From the NCBI RefSeq assembly GCF_019925205.1, contig NC_083563.1, positions 3,844,001 to 3,908,000 on the forward strand: DNA of 64,000 nt, read 5' to 3'. The notes beneath the pieces were generated by a model. It saw only the letters and a program-made list of their open reading frames with translations. It had not been told where the DNA came from and did no database searches. This document shows positions 36,544-48,101 of this stretch, in pieces. Source of the DNA: Metopolophium dirhodum. Its lineage: Eukaryota; Arthropoda; Insecta; Hemiptera; Aphididae. Made by a program: the position numbers and the translations under genes. The stretch's first letter is position 1. Every line of letters starts with the position of its first letter.

Positions 36544-38862
36544 CTGCAGTTGTCAATGGCCGATGTAGATAAGTAAAAAAAAAGGCTGAATTCTAACGAC
36601 GGTTTATGGTACATGCATTGATATATGCATTGTAAATTGTAGTAGTATCACTTAACAGTTGACCAATCATTATCTTGATAAATGTATGTGTTTTTGAATT
36701 AATTTTTACTAAGAATCGTAAAATAATATGTTTATTAAAATCGGTTTTTTTGTTTAATTTTATTGTAATTAAAAAAATATAATATATAGGTTTTTTTCTA
36801 TAACGTTGTGTATAATGAATTCAAATTTACTGAGAAAATGTATTTCGACTCATATAATGACTGAAAATACTGCTGACATCTGTTTCAACTGATATTAGAT
36901 ACGGCTCGTAAGTGCGACAACTAAGCTGGTTTCAGTGGGTTAGGAAACGCAGTTGTGTACTTAATGTCTTAATAAAGTGTAAAAGAAAATTGTATTTGAA
37001 TATAAACGACGGGGTGATATAATAAGTAAATTATTGTATATAGAGATACATTACATATTGCATATTACTATAGTAGGTATGTAATATTATAATAGATTTT
37101 GGACAAACTAAATAGGTAGTATAAAAATTACGTTTGAATTATTTATTATGAGATATTATTTTTATAGATGAACGATAATAATATTTTGATCATAATTGCG
37201 AATAATTATTGTGATTTCTTTTACAGTAAATAATAGTAGGTATATTATTTTAGCATGATAAACAAATCATTTTAAATTTCAACTTTTTACTTAATTTCCT
37301 ACATTTTATTTTTATTTTACTTTAATTTAGAGAAAACAAAATATTATCCATAAATATAATACATTAATGCATTTATAAGACACGCCGATAGTACCTATAC
37401 CCCTACGCACCATAATATAATGTTTGCTTGTCAACATCTATAAACCGTGTTTGTGGTTTGGTTGGACTTTAATGGCATAGTGTGTAAACTATACAATGAA
37501 ATGAATTAAATGGTTATTAAAAGCCATTCTTTCAAAAATTAGAGTTCGGAAATTATTCATTGCTATACCTAAATTAATACGATGGTCTCATCGTCAGAGA
37601 GGTGAAAGTGCCGATTGTTCAAAAGCACGTTCTGTTTTTGACGATGTTTACACTTGTTGCGTCGGCTTGTCTGTTCTGTTTGTAACCACCAATTTAACAA
37701 TACGAGTATCTAGGATTGAAACAGTTGAAACTTATCAGACTACATATTTATCACTTATCAGACCACATATTTGAAAACTCAATATTAACTAAAATGTTAT
37801 TTTGATCAATAATAATATCACCAAATATATATAATTTTTTTAAACTATATAACCACGGCAATTCTATTATTTGCAAAAAAAAGACTATATCATACACTAT
37901 ACTATACCATACGCTAATAAAAATATCATACTTCAAAGTTGATAGTCAAATAATATATGGACATATTTTGTGGATATTTTTGTGTTATATGATCGCAAAT
38001 ATTTAATATTTCCCAAACCATAAATAAACATTTATCTTAAAATCTTTAATATTATGATATGTATCGTTATTTTTGCATAAGTACCTACCTATTTTTCTAT
38101 TTTTGTTGGTTTTTTTCTACTAAAATATTTCAAAAAGCAGCATTAAGGAAAAAGTCTCCTGAACATTCGTTGTGTTTTTAATAATACAATTATATTATAA
38201 TACTATGATCAAACGATTAAACAAAATTGTATTTTGTTTATTGATTGGTTAATTTAATTGTATTTGCCAAAACTACCTAGGTAATACAAAATTAAAAACA
38301 TTACTCAAAAAAATGTCCACACATAATTTTAATTGGCCAATGTTGTTATTTTTTTTTTAATGTTAAACTATCTTGTAGAAAAAAGTGTTCTTCATAGTTA
38401 TCACATATATTACAAATATTTTAGGTTTTTTTTATCTTAAATTATCCGTGGAAAATTAAAAAGTCATTACGGTCAATATAAAATAGACGGTCTTTCGTTT
38501 CCTTCAAAGTAGGTGAGTGATTTCGTCTTATTTTATAATGATAACAATCATTAACTCTATTACCTACTCGTGGTCCAATTATTCATCAGTCATCGCATTA
38601 TTTGAATGTTTTGTTCTTTATAAATTTTACAAAATATTGCATTTATGAAGAGTTAGATTTTTAATGTACCTACAGTCTTACATTGTTACATACTATATGA
38701 ACGAAACCGTTTAAGGAGTTAGCTACGGAGTTCAACGGCGTCGCAGTTGTTGCTCAGAAATACAGCTTGAAGTTTATTGTGATTTGGATTACTGTAATTG
38801 GATGTTTAAAAAAACACTGGAGAATTTTTCACTGTATTTTTATTGAGTTTCGTGACATAAAC
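36544..38862. other. AT-rich DNA, no gene recognised
   Basis: Background sequence. A donor-like GTGAGTG at 38512 has no exon attached. Around 38700-38760 the sequence becomes richer in GC, with a TCAACGGCGTCGCAGTTG stretch that could hold a transcription start for the ORF at 38863 (inference). Confidence 0.45.
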
Positions 38863-39093
38863 ATGAACAAGAGAAAAATAAGTCTATCAGGATTAGGTCC
38901 ACGTCGAAATAAATCAGGTGCAGCTTTTGTAAAACTAAACGAAGCGGATGACAGACGTACTACACAGCTACTGAGAACTGTGGAGGGAAAACGCTGGAAA
39001 AAATCAATTTTAAGCTTTAACTGTAGTGTCTCGTTTTTTTTTTCTTTCCACCCGTCCCGTGATTTGTGTGTCGACTTTCGAATAGCCCGATAA
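38863..39093 (+). CDS. small ORF, basic protein of 76 residues, unknown
   Basis: ATG at 38863 (context AAACATGAAC, with A at -3) opens 76 codons ending TAA. The first two thirds are mixed and protein-like: MNKRKISLSGLGPRRNKSG, then KLNEADDRRTTQLL and EGKRWKKS, rich in Lys and Arg. The last part reads through a T run (SFFFSF) and may not be coding. No signal peptide, membrane segment or known family. The antisense frame at 38829-39116 is considered its shadow. Confidence 0.28.
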   Translation: MNKRKISLSGLGPRRNKSGAAFVKLNEADDRRTTQLLRTVEGKRWKKSILSFNCSVSFFFSFHPSRDLCVDFRIAR

Positions 39094-39729
39094 TAATTAC
39101 CGTACGTAAAAAGCAATTACGAACCGAAGAGCATGAACAAAATTGTTAATACCTACCCACGACATATTCTTTCATATTTTTGTGTCGAAAATTATTACTA
39201 CGCGTTGTAAGTGGGAAAGACATAATACGAGTATATCAATTCTAAGACGACTGTACATATGAATTAAACTTCCGACCGGGGAGACGTTATTTATGCTCTC
39301 TTCAAGATTAATGGAACGTCTGCACTATATTATTACATTACATACACAAACAGACGAACACAATATACATATATTATATCTATACACACGAAGATTGTAG
39401 TAAATACTTGAATCGATTACTAGGTCGGCGGGTGTAGAACATGCCTCCACTATTATATTATTAAAGGTTTATCACCCCACGTTCATACCCTTTAAAAAAA
39501 TATTCAATTTCCACTATGTATAAATCACAGAAAAATAAAAATACATAATATATTTAATTTTGGTGGATACGTGTATCGTATCATATATTTTTCGTTACCA
39601 ATTTTTATAAAAAACCAAAAAATAAAAACGTAAGACGTGGCTTTTTTTATGTATTTATTTTTTTTATTTTGTCAACCAAATACGGTCGCCTATTAATATC
39701 TTTAACTTGGCTACGTACAATGTACGTGG

Positions 39730-39910
39730 CTACATCAATCGTGTGCATGTAGGAGGAATGGTTTTAAAATCCCATTCAACTCGGGCACAATATCGAAGGC
39801 AATCAATTGCACTACGATTTTGAATCATTTCTGGCGAATAGTCTTGAAGTTTCACTGACGTCCGTAAATAAGATCGCAAAAAAAAGCTATCAGCGACTTC
39901 TTTTTGTCTC
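39730..39910 (-). CDS. candidate 3'-terminal exon with polyadenylation signal, unknown protein
   Basis: On the minus strand the acceptor GGTTGGTTTTACAG (ending at 39911) opens an exon of 60 codons. The end is a TAG at 39730-39732. AATAAA words follow about 70 nt later (39654-39659). The peptide (RQKEVADSFFLRSYLRTS, then KLQDYSPEMIQNRSAIDCLR and ending TIPPTCTRLM) is well mixed and looks genuine. A 62-nt intron to a GTAAGT donor at 39972 would join it, in matching phase 2, to an open stretch reaching about 40090 (39973 upward). That upstream exon has no clear acceptor. I do not recognise the family. Confidence 0.35.
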
Positions 39911-39972
39911 CTGTAAAACCAACCATCTCCCCTCCCCATCATGGCCCAATCTTACCCATGACCTGAACTTAC

Positions 39973-42926
39973 GTGTGTAAAGTGAAACCGTGTCTGTTAC
40001 ACAGTGCGCGCGTGGGGTTGTGACGGAGGGGTAGCACATTTATTGGAACATTTATTTTACAGTCGACATTTTGTTGTTGGTCGGTATATAAATCAGCTTA
40101 TTTTAAAGCATCATGAAATCTTTTTTTTTCCTAAAGGGCAAATCAATTATCCGTTGAATTTAAAACTAAAATATTAAAATATTTTTTCGATTGTCTAGAA
40201 ATAAATGACACAAAGATATTCGTGGACAACAAAAACTATAATCGAATATCAAATTTTAGAAACATAGTATCAGTAATCCGTATATATCAGTAAACACTTA
40301 TTCGGTAGTAAAAAAATAGCACACGGTTTATTCTATGTACTTGTGGTTTGGAAATTGTATAATATTTCACTTTAAAATAGTTTAATTAAATAAATTGTCA
40401 TATATCATATCTGTAATAACCAAACAAATTTAAAAAATAGTAATAGAAAATTTAAAAATAAGCCTTTACCACTATTCATAAGAATAAATGCAGTTCAGAT
40501 TTTTTTTCTTTCTAATATAGTAAACATTTTAGTGAAAAAAGTCAAAGTTTAAGTCTCACATAAAATTGATTAGACACTAGCAGGCGCACAAAGTTATAAA
40601 AATTATACCACTTACCACTTGTGCCAGTTTATTTTTTTATAAAAATATAATATAGTACTTTCATAGTCAATAAAATGTATAAAAGTACTCGACAATAAAA
40701 TAACCTTATATCAATATTATGTGATCTCAATTTACTCGTACATTTATTTTACAAACAACACTGAAATCTGATAAATTGATTTTAATATAATTACAAATTA
40801 ATTCTACAAGCAATTAAACGTATATACGTACAATGTCAATATGTATTCGTTATTTTCTAGATGACTACACATCTAGGTTGAAAAAGAGTTACTGAAAATG
40901 CGGGGATCCGACACAGTTTATCGAAAGAAAAAAATATATAAATCCTTCCTTTGTATTCGAATTTGTATAGTGTATAGGTATAGTTGAGGGGTCCCTCGCA
41001 GATTCCTAATTTAATACGATTTAGGTACATTGTTTAATGGTCTAAAGACTAAAATTAAAACTAAATACCCGCGCGAATTGTGTTTGTTGTGCTTACAACT
41101 TGCTCTGGTTGTTAAAAATATGATACTATTGAGTTTTATGTGAAAATATAAATCGATAAAATATCGGTTTCACTGTTGAATTTTAGGAGGTACTGGTACA
41201 ATGGAAAGACGTTAAGATCTTAAATTCTTGGTGTTCTGGTAAATCATAGACAGGGTTGAATTCAATGATGCGTTTACTCGGAGTATTGTTACGGGAGTAA
41301 GTAATAGTTTTTTTTTATGAGGTCGTTAAACGAAAAATCATTGGCAAGTAAATTGGGTGTATGAAACTCGATACCAAAAGTAATTTAACCGTAACTACCT
41401 ACTACTATAAGGTAGGTAAGTTTTAACTTTTTAACAATATAGTAGTGTACAAAATACGAGCATAGTATTATTAATGCATGCATGCGTATGGTAAATATTT
41501 TATTGTAATATTAATGTAGTATACGGATAAGTCACTTGTATATTATAATAACTTGATTTGTATATTTCATGAGCGTGTACCGTAATAAACATATTACTTC
41601 CATACTGCAAGTCTAATAACTATTACAGCTTTGTAAAAAAAAAAAAATAATTTAAGTGAAATACGCGTGATATCACACAACGGGAGAATAAAAACAGGAA
41701 ATCATCTGATTGTTTTAGATTTATTTCCGTCGAAACCTTTAATGTGTCTCTTTTTGATTTATTTTCTATCTAGCTATAGGACCTATGACTATATGCGCGG
41801 AAAGTGATATATTATCAGTCATTAAGGACTCTGTTTTCCTTTCTTGGTGAGTCCCATTCGTCCAAAATCCAAAACACAAGTCTGTACCGAACGGTAAACA
41901 CCTAAATGCAGAGTTTTTGATTAAACACACACATAATGACGACTACCTACTCCACCAGCGTACTATACCACCGTAGCAACGTCACCGAAATCGTCGAGGG
42001 GGGAAAAATAAATAAAACGGAAACACACACTTGAGTATTATATTCGTGAATGCAGGTTAGGGTTTCACTGATGCTTTTAGATTTTAATTAAACTATGAAT
42101 TATTATAAGTAATAAGTAATAACTATTATATTTCTGTAATTGTTCGTTTACGGCGACCGGGTAAAACATAATAATAAGTATGGTTCTATTTTATTTGCTT
42201 CCGATTTCCATCGGTAGATCAACGCGATAATAGAAACACGCGTGTTTTTACACAAAACAAATCGCCCGACCGCCAAGCAAATTCTTTTCAAAGTAATCTT
42301 TTGTGGGAAAGAATTTAAAGGTCCTTAGGTATACCGTATACGTACCCACAATAAAGACGACTTTTAAATTGTTTATTTCTAATGCATTCGCTGGTTGAAT
42401 TGTCGTAATCATTATAATATTATACGGTAAGGGTAGACACGTGTTGCAGCTGCAGTACTGTGTAAGCCGATAAACCGTGTTGGTTGTTGATATTTATTAT
42501 TTATGTCAAGGGATTAATAAATAATATAATCAAATCTGTAAACAATAATTTTCTAAGCATTCATTGTTTTCCTGTATATTTTGGTATTTGTAAAATGAAA
42601 TATTAATTTGAGGAACGAGAAATACTGAATCCCGGTACAGGCGTTTGTACAAAAACTCTCCTTTGACTATGATAAAAATATTTTTAAAAATAACTTATAA
42701 AATATTTTAAATCATTTCCCCACGAGCGTATATATTATCGGTTGTCAATGACAAGAATTTATCGAGAAAAATGTATAAATTTGTAATATTATTTGTCTTT
42801 ATTCCATGCATAATATTCAAACAATTTACTGCGATTTAGTTTTGTATGAAACATACTTACATACTGTAACCGATCTCTTTTGGAATTTATCCATCGTAAT
42901 TGATATGATGTGATATAAATATATAT

Positions 42927-42931
<5 letters not shown>
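39973..42931. other. AT-rich DNA, no gene confirmed
   Basis: Apart from the possible upstream exon at 39973-40090 described with its neighbour, no exon was found. CpG is slightly raised near 41940-42010. Confidence 0.45.

Positions 42932-42964
<33 letters not shown>
42932..42964. repeat. AC microsatellite
   Basis: Uninterrupted AC repeat of about 33 bases next to an ATATAT tract. Confidence 0.95.
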
Positions 42965-42968
<4 letters not shown>

Positions 42969-43199
42969 GGTGGCGGTGTTGTTGGTCAACAGGTCATTAG
43001 AGGTGGACGGATAAGGTCAATAGAAAAAACACGCATAGCATGCAATGTCCTTTCTTCCTTTCTCCGAGGAATTCGCTGCGAAACGGATATATTATAACTT
43101 ATAAGGATATCGGCTATGTATAAACATATATATATATATATAATTGTACGATATACAATGTGTAATATATTGCGTACATAATATATATGTACAACGGTG

Positions 43200-43800
43200 G
43201 GCTAGAACCCTTCTTGTCGCGCGCTCACTCACTTCCGGTACGCCAATTAATAACGACATTACTGGTCCAAGTAATAATAATAATTAATAACGCGAAAGGA
43301 CGTTTAACGAGGTTTCCCCTAAAATCGCGTGTCGTAAACAGTTGAGGCATGTGCACACAAAACGGCGGGCGGCGGGGGATGACCGTCTCCGTCAGTGCGA
43401 TCGTCCACCCGTATGTGTGTGTGTGTGTGTTAGTATGTACGCCACCGGTCATGCCACCGATATATCACAACACACACACACACACACACACACAATACGG
43501 TGTTTGCCGGGAGACTTAGCACCGTCCAAAGGATACACTGCTCGTTATCTAAAATAATAATATTATAATAGGTAATAGGTATGAAACGTGTGCGTGGTAT
43601 ACGCCGTTGGGTATCCGGTAGCTGCAGATACCTGCGCCTTGCCAAATACTCAGGTCACCTGTCCGATGATAAATTACGCGTATCGGACGCCACGTGACCA
43701 TCCCTACCATGTAAGCACGTCCAGTGAATATTATTATTATTATTTGCACCGGGACTGCCAAGCCGCAGGCCGCACACATTTCATTGCGAGCGAGGCGTAA
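43200..43800. other. CpG-rich block with inverted GT/CA microsatellites
   Basis: GC-rich sequence open in several frames on both strands, so none is taken as a gene. It may be a regulatory or 5' UTR region. The microsatellite pair inside is listed separately. Confidence 0.3.
43414..43494. repeat. TG tract and CA tract in inverted arrangement
   Basis: A 17-base TG run (43414-43430) is followed 40 bases later by a 24-base CA run (43471-43494). They are reverse complements and could form a hairpin or cruciform stem of about 17 bp. Confidence 0.85.
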
Positions 43801-46800
43801 ACGTTTTGTTGTATGTACCAACGTCGAATCTAGACTGACACGGAAAATATTTATACATGCTGATTTATAAGAAGAATTTATCATACATTTATACTAGGGC
43901 TGGTACCTGCAATAATAACCGAATTGCGTGACTATAAATTATAAAATATTAATAAAATGTTTCAATCGAAATAATTAATTACAAACTTATCATCGACCGT
44001 GAGTATGTACGGTAACAGGTAATGCTTACGTATCTTATTACCCTAACGAAACACAGCTCGAATGGTTTCGACAAAGAATACATAACAAACTTACGGATAT
44101 TGTTATAGTATAATATTATAATATACGATAAATTCGCAACGATAATTAATATATCTATAGGCCATATAACTAGTCGATACTCACCAAATACCCTTCAACT
44201 ACGAAGTAAACTATATACCTACAGGTTACAATAATAATATTAAATCACTTATTTACATTATAATAACCTAAGAACTTGAAACTGTTTATTATAATATCAC
44301 TATAATGATTTAGTATAAGATAAAAATAATATAATATTAATAATGTATATAAACAATTAATATAACCGAAACCAATAGTGTGTAACTAAACACAAAACTG
44401 GTATTTATGCAATTTGCATTTTTGAGCAGTCCAAGAAATTAAATTTACTATTTATTTTATTTTCAGTGAAGTTTCTTGTAACAACATTTTAAAGCAACCC
44501 ATTAGCTTGTGGGATAGAATTCAATTTTAATAGCTTTTAATGAAATAAGTGTTTGAAAAGAAAATGTTATTATCTTTTTTGATTTTGGGAAGGTAATGAG
44601 CTTTGGTGTGTGGTATGCAATGTTATCAATGAAAATAGTTTCCAATTCAGTAAGCAATAACCGTTCATCTTTAAAAATGTTAAAGAAACGTATGTGTGTC
44701 AAGTGTCAATGACAGATTCCTAATTATTTTTGACAAAGATACTGTCATATTTGTTTTCGATTTCACTTGATGACTGCACGTTGCTACATACATCCATGCA
44801 CAAGTAAATTATACAATTTGAATATTTTACGGGTACGGTTTAGTTTCCCATTGCAATAATTTTATTACTTTTAATTGTGTAGGTATTTAATAATATCTTA
44901 AAATCACGTATTTGAAATAATTAATTGGTTGAGTTTTATAACTAATAAGCTACTTTTTAAAAATCCAATACATATTTCTATGTAAGCAAATTTGTAACTT
45001 AATTATTATCTTTCCAAATGTATACTTAAGAAGGTAATATATAATAATAAGATTTAAAACTGACTGATACTATAACTTAGTTACAAAACACATAATATAG
45101 TCTAATGCGACAATAGTTGAAGGAGCGTATTTGTATTTAATAGGCATCAGTTGAAAAATAATCCACATTTATTTATCCATCATTAATATCAAAAGTATTT
45201 ATTACATTTTCAGACTTTTAGTATATACGAGATAACGCAATATTAATTGGAAACTTATCTTAATAAAATAAAAGTAAAAACAAAAATACCTTTGAAAACA
45301 ATCAATTCCCGGTTTGTGGAAATGTCAATCTGATGTCCTTCGGTCGGCGAATAGACGTATCGAAACGGTAAACAGGAACTCTGTCAAATTATACATTTTT
45401 TAATTAAAAAAAGGTTTATCAGAAAATCCCCCCTAAAAACATATTAAACCAATATTCTAATTAAAAAACAACACAAGATTTACATTCAGATAAAAAATTA
45501 TCAATTTTCATTTTTAGAGCACATAGGTACCCATACAATATTAAGTATGAACCAAATATTGATCGTTAAAAACCGACATTTTCGAATATAATTTTTATTA
45601 TTCATCAATGCATATAAATGTTATTGCTATATAAAGGAATATAAAATTATAAAATATGCATGAGTTAACAAATTTTGTACCAAATGAATTTACTGTGTAC
45701 TTTACCGGTCATTTCATATCAAGTAGAGAAACTGAATGTTATAAATATAAAATTGAATATTTGTAGCGCCTACCTATGAATTCACATTGAATACAGTTCA
45801 ACAACTATAAATATAGATATTTGGTACATACCAGTATATTGTACATATTATAGTATAGTCTATACTGTATGTACTATATTATATATATTTTATAATAGAC
45901 ATAAGACACATATATGGTTGTTCGTCAATTGAATACTAACGAAACTTTATGAACGTGAAATCCCAAACTTATAAACAGAATAATAAAAGTTATAAGTATT
46001 TTCTTCAGAAAAGTGAAAAACCATTTCTTTTACTGTTTCCCGGACAAATTGTGTGAGTTTTGTTTTTGAAATTACGTGATTTCGTGATTTCTACGTGAGT
46101 GTGAAAATTACGAAAAAAATAAAAGATATTCGAATACCGAGGGTTTCGTACTCGTTGTTGTTCTATAGCTTTGAGCTACCGCTCCTTTCAACCTTCGCAA
46201 TTCGTCTTAAAACGATTTTGTTTTTTATGTTTTTAATACTAATTTTAATACCTTTCGTAGCAATTTCAAAACTCGTCAGAAAGATAAGAAGTTTACGTCC
46301 GGAGGGTTAACGCGGAAAGTAGCTGTTCTCTCATCTCAACTGTCAGTCAACCCCCACACTTACAACAATTACTGCTGATTATTATACTGGCCAACAACGG
46401 CTGACAGCGAGAGACGCATCCGGCCGAAAAATTACGTCGTCGAGTTCTCGGTAGTTTTCCGTTTTTCAAATGACGGATGTCGGCAGGAAGATATAACGGG
46501 ATTTTTCGATTTTCTGCATTTCTTACTTTCTGCTTAGGGATTTGTTGAAGATAATAATATTAAACTGACTGATTTATTATTGTTCTTTTTTTTTTTTGTA
46601 ACGTATAAATATTTAAAATTGCGTAATCTAAACATCCGCCAGCATTAAAGTGGCATAATGTTATTTAATGCTAATTCTAGTATAAATTACGAAAACAAAT
46701 TGAGTAAAAGACAGGATAAAAAACCCGTGTTCATTTTCAAATTGCTATGTATATTGTATAACGCATATGGAAATATGATAACATTATCAAAAAAATATAT

Positions 46801-47870
46801 TTATGATCATACTATCATAATACTAGTATGCTTGAAATACATAAACAAAATATTCGTCATTATTTTTTCAAACATTTTAGTCAATTTAAAATTCGTAACT
46901 ATATGATAACACTAGTATTTCAATAATTATTCCAAGTCTCTTATAATATCCTCTAAACAAATAACTAAATAAGTTATGCAAATACATTTATTATTTAACG
47001 ACAAATTATCAGTTATTATGGTTTCGTAATTAGCATCTTTAAATAAGCGATAAATGTATTTATTTTGTAATCATTGATGGGTTTTTTTTTTCTGTGAACA
47101 CTATTCTAAGTACAAGATCTATTATAAAAACGTTATGTAGCCCATCTATGTATTGGGAAATCGTACAGAAGGGTTGAAAAAAATGTTAAAATTAAAGAAC
47201 GTGAGATCTTACTGAGATCTATTTAAATAACTTACCACACAACTTTTGTATTTATATTTTTGAAATATTAACATTGTTTTTAGTTTTATATTATACTATA
47301 AAAATATATAAAAGTACGCGCAATAAATAAATGAATATATAAGACTGGTATAACGAACAGGGTTTAAAGTATTAACGATAGACCTTCAGCAGTTTTATTA
47401 TTATACCTGCCTATGTCTAATTAACCTTCTTAGAAAACTACTAGACGCATAAGAAAATGTCTCTTCAAATTATAATTCACTGAGAGATTTGGAAGCGAGT
47501 AGAATGAATCATCAGAATTCTGATTAGCAAAGTACCGAAACAGTATATTCTTCTTTACTGTGGAGTAGCTAAAATTTCCCATGGGGGTAAAAATATGAGA
47601 TTATCTAACGAGAATTTTTTAGTTCACTATTTTATATACCTTAGCTGTTTTAAAATATTTCAAATATATTGACAAGTGAGTAGTATATTATTTTTATCTG
47701 TGTTAAATAGTTTGGAAACTTTTGAACTATACTCAAATCGAACTACAACTTATAGTGTATGTTTTGAACCGTAAAAAACGAAGAAGTCGCTCTGCTGTAT
47801 TTTTACAAATTTCATCGACATTCGAACTTCAACCCCTAACAAAAATATGTGACAATATTATTATTTGAAA
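43801..47870. other. AT-rich DNA with a small GC-richer patch, no gene confirmed
   Basis: Mostly AT-rich. At 46050-46500 CpG rises and a GTGAGTGTG donor-like word occurs at 46095. The 71-codon frame there starts with GTG and has a hydrophobic middle, but no ATG, so it is not called. The minus frame at 44502-44702 starts with TTG right after a stop and lacks splice support. Confidence 0.4.
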
Positions 47871-48101
47871 ATGATAAAATCGATTTTGTTAAAAAAAATA
47901 TTCCTGTTTTTATTTCAGTTTTTTAGTTTTAATGTTTCAAAATTTAATTTAATTATGATAAATTATAAATTCATGTACTATAAAAGACCCAATTACATAA
48001 ACATAACCCAAACAGAACATGAAAGCATCAAAAATCGACTGGCCGTTTCTGCTCTCGAGAACATCGAGACTTTGCCATGTAGTGAATTTGACGGGCAGTA
48101 A
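47871..48101 (+). CDS. small ORF with signal-peptide-like N-terminus, 76 residues
   Basis: ATG at 47871 (A at -3) opens 76 codons to a TAA at 48099-48101. Residues 1-20 (MIKSILLKKIFLFLFQFF...) form a basic and hydrophobic leader that would pass as a secretion signal. The rest is mixed, with an N-glycosylation-like NIT and a sequence ending ENIETLPCSEFDGQ. Codon content rises in GC towards the 3' end. A caution: the leader codons include a perfect acceptor-like run, TTCCTGTTTTTATTTCAG at about 47901-47918. The coding part may instead be an exon that begins after it, in which case the leader is intronic. No family recognised. Confidence 0.33.
   Translation: MIKSILLKKIFLFLFQFFSFNVSKFNLIMINYKFMYYKRPNYINITQTEHESIKNRLAVSALENIETLPCSEFDGQ

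Noticed and set aside
42902..43494. CRISPR-like or satellite array from regularly spaced CA/GT blocks
   Set aside because: They are simple dinucleotide microsatellites without unique spacers; the host is a eukaryote.
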